NCBI GenBank assembly: GCA_002440965.1
Contig: DJWJ01000032.1
Coordinates: forward strand, 1 to 48,284
DNA: 48,284 nucleotides
Direction of reading: 5' to 3'
Source of the DNA: Candidatus Omnitrophica bacterium UBA6233
Lineage (GTDB): Bacteria > Omnitrophota > Gorgyraeia > Gygaellales > Profunditerraquicolaceae
The translations under genes and the position numbers were made by a program. Positions 33,584 to 41,207 of this stretch are shown in pieces. Position 1 is the first letter of the stretch. Each line of letters starts with the position of its first letter. The notes beneath the pieces were generated by a model. It was not told the DNA's origin. It searched no databases and saw only the letters and a program-made list of their open reading frames with translations.

Positions 33584-34381
33584 ATGGGTTCTAAAGTCAA
33601 GGCTATAGTTTTGATTATCTTAATAGTGATTTCTTTAGCTATTGCCGGAGGCGGATTCTATCTTTACCAGCAGGAACATGCTCGTAACATCAATCTTCAG
33701 GCCAGTCTTGATGATTTGACTATTAAACAAAAGTTAACCCAGGCGAAATTGCTGGAAGCGCAAAAATCGCTTTCCATTATAGAAGTAAAGCTTAAAGATG
33801 CTGCCAGTCAAATCGACACTTTGACTAACCAGCTGCAGCAGGAAAAGATATCCAAAGAAGAGGCTCTTTCCAGAATAGAGCAAATAAGGGCAGATTTGGA
33901 CCGGCAGAAAGAATCAAGGTCTGATTTGGAGAACAAATTAAGCAAGGTCCAGGATGATTTAAGAGCTGCGCAGGGCAAGCTTAGCAAGATGGAGGCTGAA
34001 AAGGAAACATTAGAAGCAAAGATCAAAGTTTTTGAGTCGAAATCCAATGTGGAGTTGGGAAAAATTGTAGTTAATCCCGAAGCTTCTTCGGTTGATTCGT
34101 CGGCCGCCGCCCCGGTTGTTAACACCCAGGTTCTAGCAACAAAGAACTTGGAGGGTAAAGTTTTGGTCCTGAATAAAGAATATAACTTTGTGGTAATAGA
34201 TGTCGGGAGTAAAAACGGCGTGGTTGTTAATGATGTATTTTCGGTTTATCAAGGGAATAAGATTGTGGGCGATATAAAAATAGAAAAAGTTCAAGAGACA
34301 ATGTCAGCGGCAGGTTTTACCGCGGATAAGCTCAAGAATATTGTCAAGGAAGGCGATAGAGTAGTCAGAAAAAATAAATGA
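33584..34381 (+). CDS. membrane-anchored coiled-coil protein of unknown function
   Basis: A 265-residue protein. A single N-terminal membrane helix (residues about 7-28, KAIVLIILIVISLAIAGGGF) is followed by a long coiled coil (about 32-155) with clear heptads. A short S/A/P-rich linker leads to a C-terminal beta-rich domain of about 75 residues (KVLVLNKEYNFVVIDVGSKN, then NDVFSVYQGNKIVGDIKI). The last domain resembles small beta-barrels seen in MreC or FlgT C termini, but I cannot assign a family. It is probably anchored with its bulk in the periplasm. It is strongly expressed by design (AAGGAGGAG site) and lies just ahead of aroA (4-bp overlap) and mreBCD. Confidence 0.75.
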   Translation: MGSKVKAIVLIILIVISLAIAGGGFYLYQQEHARNINLQASLDDLTIKQKLTQAKLLEAQKSLSIIEVKLKDAASQIDTLTNQLQQEKISKEEALSRIEQIRADLDRQKESRSDLENKLSKVQDDLRAAQGKLSKMEAEKETLEAKIKVFESKSNVELGKIVVNPEASSVDSSAAAPVVNTQVLATKNLEGKVLVLNKEYNFVVIDVGSKNGVVVNDVFSVYQGNKIVGDIKIEKVQETMSAAGFTADKLKNIVKEGDRVVRKNK

Positions 34382-35646
34382 GGGGAGAAGTAATCCTGCC
34401 CGGCGATAAATCTATCGCCCACCGCGCTATAATTTTGAGTTCCTTGACGCAGAGGAAAACCAGCCTTAAGAATTTTCCTCTGAACGCGGACTGTTTAGCG
34501 ACTATCGGCGCGTTTAGAAAACTGGGAATAAAAATAACATTAAATAAAGCTTCTTGCCAGGCTGTTGTCTGTGGTAAGAAGCTTTTTGGTTTAAGAAGGC
34601 CGGGTTCCGCTTTCTATATTAAAGAATCAGGGACGACATTCAGGTTGCTGCTTGGTGTATTGGCGGGACAATCATTTAAAGCAAAACTTAACGCCGGGCC
34701 AGCCCTATCCCGTAGGCCAATGCTTAGGGTAATCAAGCCGCTAAGATTAATGGGCGCGCAAATCAACGCAAGAATCCAGGAATATCCGCCTATCACGATT
34801 ACGGGGGGCAGTTTAAAAGGAATAACCTATAAAGTTCCGGTTGCCTCTGCTCAGGTTAAAGGTGCCATACTCTTAGCCGGTTTATTTGCCAGCGGGTCAA
34901 CTAAAGTTATTGAACCGGTTAAAACGAGGGATCATACCGAACGGATGCTCAAATTGTTCAGAGCAAACGTAAAGATTAAAGGCAGCGCCATAATAATAAA
35001 AGGCGGCCAGGATTTGGTTTCCCCGGGAGTTTTGTATATACCCTCTGATATATCTTCGGCAGCATTCTTTATGGTTGCGGCAAGCATCATTCCTGATTCG
35101 GAAATCCGCATTAAAAATGTAAGCCTTAATCCCGGGAGGCGGGGGGTGATTAAGGCCTTAAAAAAGATGGGGGCTAAGATTGTGGTTCAAAAATCCAATT
35201 ATCCGGGCAATGAACCTATGGGAGATATTCGGGTTAAAAGCAGCGCATTAGGCGGGATAAGAATCAGAAAGAATGAGGTTCCTTCTTTGATTGACGAGCT
35301 TCCCATTCTTATGGTTGCTGCAAGCCTTGCTAAGGGCGTATCCGTATTCGAGAGTGTAGGAGAATTGCGGGTTAAAGAAACCGATCGGGTTAAATCGATG
35401 GTTACGAATTTAGCTAAAATGGGCGCTGATATAAAAGTAGTTAAGCCCGGAGTCCGGGAAAATATAATAATTAAAGGCGTAAACAGGCTTTATGGCGCAA
35501 AGGTAAAAAGCTTTGGCGACCATCGCACGGCAATGAGTATGGCTATCGCAGGGCTTGCGGCAAGCGGCTCAACCACCATAGACGATGTTTCCTGTATTAA
35601 TAAATCCTTTCCAGATTTTCTCAAAACTTTAAATAGCCTAATTTAA
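34378..35646 (+). CDS. aroA: 3-phosphoshikimate 1-carboxyvinyltransferase (EPSP synthase)
   Basis: A 422-residue EPSP synthase of the shikimate pathway, joining PEP to shikimate-3-phosphate. PGDKSIAHRAIIL (8-20) carries the catalytic Lys. ESGTTFRLLLGVLAG follows near 83, then RPMLRVIKPLRLMGA and SAQVKGAILLAGLFASG. The C-terminal domain has RVKETDRVKSM and FGDHRTAMSMAIAGL. The N terminus is a few residues shorter than in many homologues, but the ATG overlapping the previous stop is the only reasonable start. No other shikimate genes are in the window. Confidence 0.94.
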   Translation: MRGEVILPGDKSIAHRAIILSSLTQRKTSLKNFPLNADCLATIGAFRKLGIKITLNKASCQAVVCGKKLFGLRRPGSAFYIKESGTTFRLLLGVLAGQSFKAKLNAGPALSRRPMLRVIKPLRLMGAQINARIQEYPPITITGGSLKGITYKVPVASAQVKGAILLAGLFASGSTKVIEPVKTRDHTERMLKLFRANVKIKGSAIIIKGGQDLVSPGVLYIPSDISSAAFFMVAASIIPDSEIRIKNVSLNPGRRGVIKALKKMGAKIVVQKSNYPGNEPMGDIRVKSSALGGIRIRKNEVPSLIDELPILMVAASLAKGVSVFESVGELRVKETDRVKSMVTNLAKMGADIKVVKPGVRENIIIKGVNRLYGAKVKSFGDHRTAMSMAIAGLAASGSTTIDDVSCINKSFPDFLKTLNSLI

Positions 35647-35683
35647 GCATAAGCCTTTCATCTCGTTTTACTTAACTTTTTGT

Positions 35684-35712
35684 TTGACAGAGGGTTCAAT
35701 CTCTGCTAGAAT
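35684..35712 (+). promoter_or_regulatory. promoter of mreBCD-mrdA-rodA
   Basis: TTGACA at 35684-35689 and TAGAAT at 35707-35712 have a 17-bp spacer, with TGC directly before the -10 (extended -10). The predicted start is near 35719, 43 nt before the mreB ATG. This makes the elongasome genes a separate unit from aroA. Confidence 0.85.
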
Positions 35713-35761
35713 TCCTATAATTAACCGAAAGTCTGTTTACCGCAATTTTCCTAGGAGAAAA

Positions 35762-36838
35762 ATGGGCAAAATTAAGCAATTATTCAAACAAGGCTTTGAT
35801 TATCTTCTGGATTTATTCTCTAACGATATAGGTATAGATTTAGGCACAGCCACGACACTTGTATACGTAAAGGGAGAGGGGATTGTGTTGTGCGAGCCTT
35901 CGGTGGTTGCCGTTGAGCGCGGGACAAGCCATGTTTTGGCAGTTGGCGAAGAAGCCAAGCGTATGCTTGGCCGCACACCCGGCAATATAGTTGCTATAAG
36001 GCCTATGCGCGACGGCGTCATTACGAACTTTGAAGTTACCGAGGCAATGCTTAGGCATTTCATCAGGAAGGTCAAGCACCGCCGTTTTCAGATCAGGCCG
36101 AGGATTGTTATTGCCATACCTTCAGGGATTACTGAAGTCGAACGCCGGGCAGTTAAGGAGTCAGCGGAGCGTGCGGGCGCCAGAGAGGTATTCTTGATTG
36201 AAGAGCCGGTTGCGGCAGCTATCGGAGTAGGTTTGCCCATACAGGAGCCAGTGGGTAATATGATTATAGATATTGGCGGCGGCACAACTGAAATCGCGGT
36301 GATATCATTGGCGGGAATCGTTTTCTCTAAATCTATCCGGATTGGCGGAGACGAAATGAATGAAGCCATTATAGAATATCTTAAGAAAACTTATAATTTG
36401 ATGGTGGGAGAACGCACTGCCGAAGATATCAAGATAAAGATTGGTTCGGCCTATCCTTTGGAAGAAGAAATGACTCTGGAGGTAAAGGGAAGGGATTTGA
36501 TAGCCGGCCTTCCTAAGGCAGTAACCATTACGTCGGAAGAAATCAGAGAATCCCTGCAGGAACCGTTAAGGGCTATTCTGGAAGTAACCAAGATTTCTCT
36601 TGAACGCACTCCTCCGGAGTTAGCCTCGGATTTAATCGAGCACGGTATTGTTATGGCCGGGGGTGGTTCGCTTCTTAAGGGGCTGGACAAATTAATTTCA
36701 GAAGAGACAGGTTTACCTGTTCATGTCGCGGATGATCCGGTTACTGCGGTAGCCAACGGCACAGGCAAAGTCCTTAACGAGATCAAATATCTTAGGAAAG
36801 TCACTGTTTCGGTAAAACCCGAAATGAGCACCTTATAG
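35762..36838 (+). CDS. mreB: rod shape-determining protein MreB
   Basis: A 358-residue bacterial actin that organises lateral wall synthesis. Phosphate 1 is IGIDLGTATTLVYVKG near 24-39. PSVVAVERGTS follows. VIAIPSGITEVERRAVKE is near 115, phosphate 2 is IDIGGGTTEIAVI near 180, and the adenosine motif is HGIVMAGGGSLLKGL near 309. The start is the ATG at 35762 with AGGAG at 35753-35757. The longer in-frame extension would begin inside the promoter and is rejected. MreB, MreC, MreD, PBP2 and RodA follow in the classic order. Confidence 0.97.
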   Translation: MGKIKQLFKQGFDYLLDLFSNDIGIDLGTATTLVYVKGEGIVLCEPSVVAVERGTSHVLAVGEEAKRMLGRTPGNIVAIRPMRDGVITNFEVTEAMLRHFIRKVKHRRFQIRPRIVIAIPSGITEVERRAVKESAERAGAREVFLIEEPVAAAIGVGLPIQEPVGNMIIDIGGGTTEIAVISLAGIVFSKSIRIGGDEMNEAIIEYLKKTYNLMVGERTAEDIKIKIGSAYPLEEEMTLEVKGRDLIAGLPKAVTITSEEIRESLQEPLRAILEVTKISLERTPPELASDLIEHGIVMAGGGSLLKGLDKLISEETGLPVHVADDPVTAVANGTGKVLNEIKYLRKVTVSVKPEMSTL

Positions 36839-36859
36839 ATTTTTCAAGAAATATAAAAT

Positions 36860-37633
36860 GTGTTTAACCTTAATAAAAAGAATTTAATCCCTCTCTTAGC
36901 AGTAATTTTTCTTCTCTTTTTTTTATCCGCTTCCATATCAATCTTTAGAACCCCTGGTTTAAATATTTCGAAATTGCCGCTTAGCTTTGTTTCTGCGCTC
37001 CAACGGGAGATCGGCGGGCTAATTTTTTATCATCATAATCTTCAGGATAATGAAATTCTCAAGAAAAAAAATGACTTCCTAAAGCATAAACTTAATGGCT
37101 TAAACGAAATATATCTGGAGAATCGCCGTTTAAATAACCTGCTTTCTCTCAAGCAAAAATCAGGGCTTAAATTTATCCCGGCAAGGGTAATCGCCCGGCC
37201 TGCGGATAATTGGTCAACAGGTTTGATTATTGACAAAGGCGCGGTTAACGGCGTCCGTAAAGGAATGGCTGTAGTGACTTATTTGGGGCTAGCCGGAAGG
37301 GTGGTTGAGGCAGCGGACTCAACCAGTAAAATAATGCTGCTTAACGATCCTAACATAGGGGTTTCCAGTTTAGTCCAGCGTTCCCGCCAGGAAGGTTTGG
37401 TTTGTGGGACATTGGGTTCAAATCTACTTATGAAATATCTTCCTGAGGATGCGGACATAAAATTAAAAGATACAATAGTTACTTCGGGATTAAATGATAC
37501 CTATCCCAAAGGGCTGCTTATCGGGACAGTGATTGATATCGGTAAAGAATTTTCAGGCCTTAGCCGTTTCGCTGTAATTAAACCGGCAATAAACTTTTCC
37601 AGCATTGAAGAAATTCTAATTGTCGCTTCATGA
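36860..37633 (+). CDS. mreC: rod shape-determining protein MreC
   Basis: A 257-residue bitopic protein with one membrane helix at about 10-27 and a coiled coil at about 55-95 (NEILKKKNDFLKHKLNGLNE). The two-barrel periplasmic domain includes IPARVIARPADNWSTGLIID near 105, GMAVVTYLGLAGRVVE near 135 and VTSGLNDTYPKGLLIGTV near 213. It couples MreB to PBP2/RodA. The start is GTG at 36860; the overlapping ATG two bases earlier is in another frame that soon stops. It overlaps mreD by 4 bp. Confidence 0.93.
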   Translation: MFNLNKKNLIPLLAVIFLLFFLSASISIFRTPGLNISKLPLSFVSALQREIGGLIFYHHNLQDNEILKKKNDFLKHKLNGLNEIYLENRRLNNLLSLKQKSGLKFIPARVIARPADNWSTGLIIDKGAVNGVRKGMAVVTYLGLAGRVVEAADSTSKIMLLNDPNIGVSSLVQRSRQEGLVCGTLGSNLLMKYLPEDADIKLKDTIVTSGLNDTYPKGLLIGTVIDIGKEFSGLSRFAVIKPAINFSSIEEILIVAS

Positions 37634-38097
37634 AAATCCCCAAACTTTTGTTCGTTACTTTAATCTTAGGGTTATTTCAGCTGGTATTCTTGCGGCATTT
37701 AACAATTTTTGGGGCCAGCCCGGATCTCCTTTTGGTTGTTGTCGTTATTGCCGGTCTTTTTTTAAAGATGCGGTGGGCCGTTATCTTTGGGGCCTCGGTA
37801 GGCATGCTTAAGGATATATTTAGCTTGAACAGTTTTGGATTAAATATATTGTTGTTTAGCTGCTGGGGTTTTCTGGTGGTTAAGATTTCCCGCAAGGTTT
37901 CCATAGAGGATAACATCATTGCGGCTTTTCTGGTTTTCTTGATAGCGTTATTGCAAAACATTATCAGCGGCTTATTTATTTTTTATTCCGGCGTAAGCGT
38001 TCCTTTGGGGATATTTTTACGCATTGTTATTCTGGGCTCGTTTTATACAGCTCTCACCCTGCCTTTTATTCTTAAAGTTATTAAGGTTAGAATATGA
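37630..38097 (+). CDS. mreD: rod shape-determining protein MreD
   Basis: A 155-residue polytopic membrane protein with about five hydrophobic helices. LRHLTIFGASPDLLLVVVV near 25 and GASVGMLKDIFSLNSFGLNI near 56 fit MreD, whose typical GFxxGLxxD motif appears here as GASVGMLKD. The call rests on these features, its length and its place between mreC and the PBP2 gene, with 4-bp ATGA overlaps on both sides. It is part of the elongasome scaffold. Confidence 0.88.
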   Translation: MKIPKLLFVTLILGLFQLVFLRHLTIFGASPDLLLVVVVIAGLFLKMRWAVIFGASVGMLKDIFSLNSFGLNILLFSCWGFLVVKISRKVSIEDNIIAAFLVFLIALLQNIISGLFIFYSGVSVPLGIFLRIVILGSFYTALTLPFILKVIKVRI

Positions 38098-39809
38098 TTA
38101 GGATTCGGATAGTCATTTGGGCTGTAACTTCTGTATTCATCTTTCTTGTCCTCGGGTTGCTTAACCTGGAAGTAATTCACGGCAGGATGTATAAAGATTT
38201 GGGGAATAGGAATTGTGTAAGGCTGGTTGCGCAAAACGGCAGCCGGGGAGTGATTCTTGACCGCGAGGATAACATAATAGCCGGCAATAAACTTTCTTAT
38301 GACTTGATGATTCTTTCGCAGGATGCTTCGCAGCGGGAGAAAATTATTTTAAATGCTTCGAAAATCCTGGGGAAGAGCGTTAAAGATTTAAAAAATGCCT
38401 ATACGATTAATTTTATCTCTTCGTCGATTCCTGTTACATTAGCCAGGAACATAAGTATCAAAGATGCTATCTCTCTGGCGGAACTCAGAGTTGATTTACC
38501 GGCAATAATAGTTCAGCCCAATCCCTTAAGGCATTATCCGAATGGCAAGCTGGCCTCCCATGTTTTAGGCTATGTCAGCGAAATTGACCGCTGGCGGCTG
38601 ACTAAACTGGAAGATTACGGTTATAAAACCAAAGATATCGTCGGTTTTGGGGGAGTCGAAGAAAAATATGACTATTATTTACGGCAGGAAGAAGGAGGTG
38701 TTTCGTTTGAAGTTAACCACCAGGGAAAATTCATACGCACTCTGGGGTTTAAGCCTCCGTTTAACGGCAAGGATATCCGGTTAAGTCTGAATATTAAGAT
38801 TCAGAAGATAGTTGAAGATTCGCTTTCAGATAAACCCGGCGCCGTTGTGATTATGGATCCTTATACGGGGGAGATTTTCGCAATGGCCAGTTCTCCCGGA
38901 TTTAATCCCGCGGTATTCGCGGAGAAAAGCAACAATGAAATTACCAGAATCTTTAGCGATTCTCGCTCTTTATTGGTTAATCGCGCGATAAGCTCCAGTT
39001 ATCCTGCCGGTTCAGTTTTTAAAGTTATTGTAGGAAGTGCGGCACTAGAGAGTAAAAGAATAAACCAGAACACCTCGTTTAATTGTCAAGGGAGCACGCG
39101 AATCGGGAATCGGGAATTCAAATGCTGGAGTACGCATGGAATACAAAATTTAGCAGGCGCGCTCGCTTATTCTTGCGACGTTTTCTTTTATAGGACTGGT
39201 TTACTCATTGGAGCTCAAAGCATACATGATTATGCTCTTAAATTTGGTTTATCCAAAACAACTTCCTTTGAACTTCCTTATGAAGAATCAGGTTTTATCC
39301 CTTCGCCGCTCTGGAGGAAGATTAACAAATTCAGGAACTGGTTTGACGGCGATACGGCTAATTTAAGTATCGGCCAGGGAGATGTTTTGGTTACTCCGCT
39401 TCAGATTACCCGGATGATGGCAGTTTTTGCTAATGGGGGTTATCTAGTCAGTCCTTATGTAGTTAAGGCTATAGATGGAAAGGATGTATCGCTTTATCAG
39501 GAAAAAAGCGAAAAATTGGTTATAAACAGAGAGACTGTTAATTATATTAGGGAGGGGTTGCGCAGAGTCGTGAGCGATTCTAAGGGTACAGGGAGCGTTT
39601 TATCCGATTTACCTGTTAGCGTAGCAGGTAAAACCAGCACTGCTCAAGCTCCTCCCGGGCAGCCCCACGCATGGTTTGCCGGATTTTTCCCATACAAGAA
39701 TCCGAGATTCGTAATTTGTGTTCTATTAGAACATGGCGGACCCGGTTATGTAGCATGTTTAGTGACTAAACAGATAATTCAGGAAATGGTTAATCAGGGG
39801 TTAATTTAA
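38094..39809 (+). CDS. mrdA: elongation-specific transpeptidase PBP2
   Basis: A 571-residue class B penicillin-binding protein. One N-terminal membrane anchor (about 6-25) precedes the pedestal domain (NGSRGVILDREDN at 48-60). Active-site motifs are S307 and K310 in GSVFK, SCD at 360-362, and K513-T514-S515 in AGKTSTAQ. The third motif reads KTS instead of the usual KTG or KSG. FGGVEEKYDYYL near 185 is typical of the elongation-type class B enzymes. It works with RodA, encoded just downstream beyond a repeat. It overlaps mreD by 4 bp. Confidence 0.94.
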   Translation: MIRIRIVIWAVTSVFIFLVLGLLNLEVIHGRMYKDLGNRNCVRLVAQNGSRGVILDREDNIIAGNKLSYDLMILSQDASQREKIILNASKILGKSVKDLKNAYTINFISSSIPVTLARNISIKDAISLAELRVDLPAIIVQPNPLRHYPNGKLASHVLGYVSEIDRWRLTKLEDYGYKTKDIVGFGGVEEKYDYYLRQEEGGVSFEVNHQGKFIRTLGFKPPFNGKDIRLSLNIKIQKIVEDSLSDKPGAVVIMDPYTGEIFAMASSPGFNPAVFAEKSNNEITRIFSDSRSLLVNRAISSSYPAGSVFKVIVGSAALESKRINQNTSFNCQGSTRIGNREFKCWSTHGIQNLAGALAYSCDVFFYRTGLLIGAQSIHDYALKFGLSKTTSFELPYEESGFIPSPLWRKINKFRNWFDGDTANLSIGQGDVLVTPLQITRMMAVFANGGYLVSPYVVKAIDGKDVSLYQEKSEKLVINRETVNYIREGLRRVVSDSKGTGSVLSDLPVSVAGKTSTAQAPPGQPHAWFAGFFPYKNPRFVICVLLEHGGPGYVACLVTKQIIQEMVNQGLI

Positions 39810-39815
39810 TTGAAA

Positions 39816-39930
39816 ATGTCCGAAATCCCAAGCTCCAATGACGAATGAATTAACCAAATTCCAAGTTACAATTGGGGCATTGAGTAATTGGGATTTCATT
39901 CGACATTGGGATTTGGTGGTTGGAACCTAT
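39816..39930. repeat. AT-rich inverted repeat, divergent copy 5 (mrdA-rodA gap)
   Basis: About 115 bp with C/A-rich left arm (GTCCGAAATCCCAAGC) and T/G-rich right arm (TTGGGATTTCATTCG then ACATTGGGATTTGG). It has the same overall design as the other intergenic palindromes, but the words differ (CCAAAT/TTGGGAT), so it is a subfamily or a separate related family. The last 20 bp of the gap carry the rodA ribosome binding site. Confidence 0.65.
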
Positions 39931-39958
39931 ATTTTAATTAAAAATAAGGAGTTTTAAC

Positions 39959-41062
39959 TTGAGAAACTCATTCTTGATAATATTGGTTACGGCGCTTTTG
40001 ATATGTTCGCTCGGCGTATTATCAATATACAGCAGCACTTATCAGAAAGAAGGCAAGCTTTGGCAGACTATTTTTGAGCGGCAGGTTCTCTGGATTATCC
40101 TGGGTTTAACACTTTTTCTCATTGTTTCCAGTATAAGTTACCGCAGGTTGTGGGATTGGACCTATTTCTTGTATATCTTTAATTTATTTTTTCTGTTTTT
40201 GGTTTTTATATTAGGGGCTATACGTTTAGGTGCCCAGCGTTGGTTAAGAATAGGTTGGTTTAATTTCCAGCCTTCGGAATTGGCCAAGATTATCATGGTT
40301 ATATTTCTTGCCCGTTATTTCAGCCGCAAGTCAACCGATAGTATTCATTTATCTTCCGGTAAATTCGGCATATTCCGCGGGCTTATCCTGCCTTCTTTTT
40401 TTACCGCGCTCCCGGTCGCTTTAATTGTCGAACAGCCGGATTTAGGCAGCGGAATGATTGTTTTTATTTTGTTTGTCGCTATGCTTTATCTGACCCGTGT
40501 CCGGTTGAGATATATTATTCTTTTAGTATCGGCTGTCAGCCTGCTTTTGCCTTTTATGTGGCATTTTTTGCGTGATTACCAAAAAGACAGGCTGCTGGTT
40601 TTTTTGAACCCCAATATTGACCCGCTTGGCGCGGGGTATACGATAGTGCAATCAAAGATAGCAATAGGTTCGGGTTGGCTTTTTGGTAAAGGTTGGCTTT
40701 CCGGAACCCAGAGCCAGTTACATTTCTTGCCTGAATCGCATACGGATTTTATTTTCGCTACTTTTTCGGAAGAGTGGGGTTTTCTGGGTAGTTTTGCGTT
40801 ATTATCTTTGTATTATATTTTAATAAGGCAGGGATTCCTCATTGCTCAAAGGACGCAGGATTCTTTTGGCCAGCTTTTGGCTTATGGGGTTACTTTGGTG
40901 CTTGCCATACAGATTACGGTGAATATAGCTATGAATTTGGGCCTGGCTCCTGTTGTGGGAGTGCCTTTGCCGTTAATGAGTTACGGCGGTTCGTCAATTT
41001 TAGTTACCTTTGCAGCATTGGGGATTTTGGTCAATATTGATAAGACAAGGGCAGTGTTTTAG
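39959..41062 (+). CDS. rodA: elongasome peptidoglycan polymerase RodA (SEDS)
   Basis: A 367-residue SEDS glycosyltransferase with about ten membrane helices, partner of PBP2 in lateral wall synthesis. GAQRWLRIGWFNFQPSELAK near 91-110, VEQPDLGSGM near 160, SHTDFIFATFSEEWGFLG near 260 and PLPLMSYGGSS near the C terminus are canonical. The start is TTG at 39959, clearly set by AAGGAG at 39946-39951 with 7-nt spacing. FtsW at 17734 is the septal paralog. Confidence 0.95.
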   Translation: MRNSFLIILVTALLICSLGVLSIYSSTYQKEGKLWQTIFERQVLWIILGLTLFLIVSSISYRRLWDWTYFLYIFNLFFLFLVFILGAIRLGAQRWLRIGWFNFQPSELAKIIMVIFLARYFSRKSTDSIHLSSGKFGIFRGLILPSFFTALPVALIVEQPDLGSGMIVFILFVAMLYLTRVRLRYIILLVSAVSLLLPFMWHFLRDYQKDRLLVFLNPNIDPLGAGYTIVQSKIAIGSGWLFGKGWLSGTQSQLHFLPESHTDFIFATFSEEWGFLGSFALLSLYYILIRQGFLIAQRTQDSFGQLLAYGVTLVLAIQITVNIAMNLGLAPVVGVPLPLMSYGGSSILVTFAALGILVNIDKTRAVF

Positions 41063-41064
41063 AT

Positions 41065-41191
41065 GAATGACAAATGACAAAATTCAAAATCCAAAATATA
41101 ACCGAAACTCAAATGTCAAAACAAAGGTTTTGTCATTGGGTATTTGTCATTTAGATTTATTTTGAGTTTTGGGTTTTGGCATTTGAAATTA
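41065..41191. repeat. AT-rich long inverted repeat, copy 6 (rodA-radical SAM gap)
   Basis: About 127 bp, from AATGACAAATGACAAAATTC to GGCATTTGAAATTA, centred near AAACAAAGGTTTTGTC. It begins directly after the rodA stop and leaves only 16 bp before the next ATG. Confidence 0.88.
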
Positions 41192-41207
41192 AGGAATTTA
41201 TTAAGCC

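Noticed and set aside
35716..35721. TATAAT as the -10 of the mreB promoter
   Set aside because: Its spacing from TTGACA would be 26 bp; TAGAAT at 35707 with a 17-bp spacer and extended TGC fits far better.
35684..35761. 26-residue N-terminal extension of MreB
   Set aside because: It would start inside the promoter and upstream of the predicted transcription start; the ATG at 35762 has an AGGAG site and the family-typical N terminus.
18847..41191. CRISPR-like interpretation of the dispersed repeats
   Set aside because: The copies are single, kilobases apart, palindromic over their whole length, and have no regular spacers or cas genes nearby.
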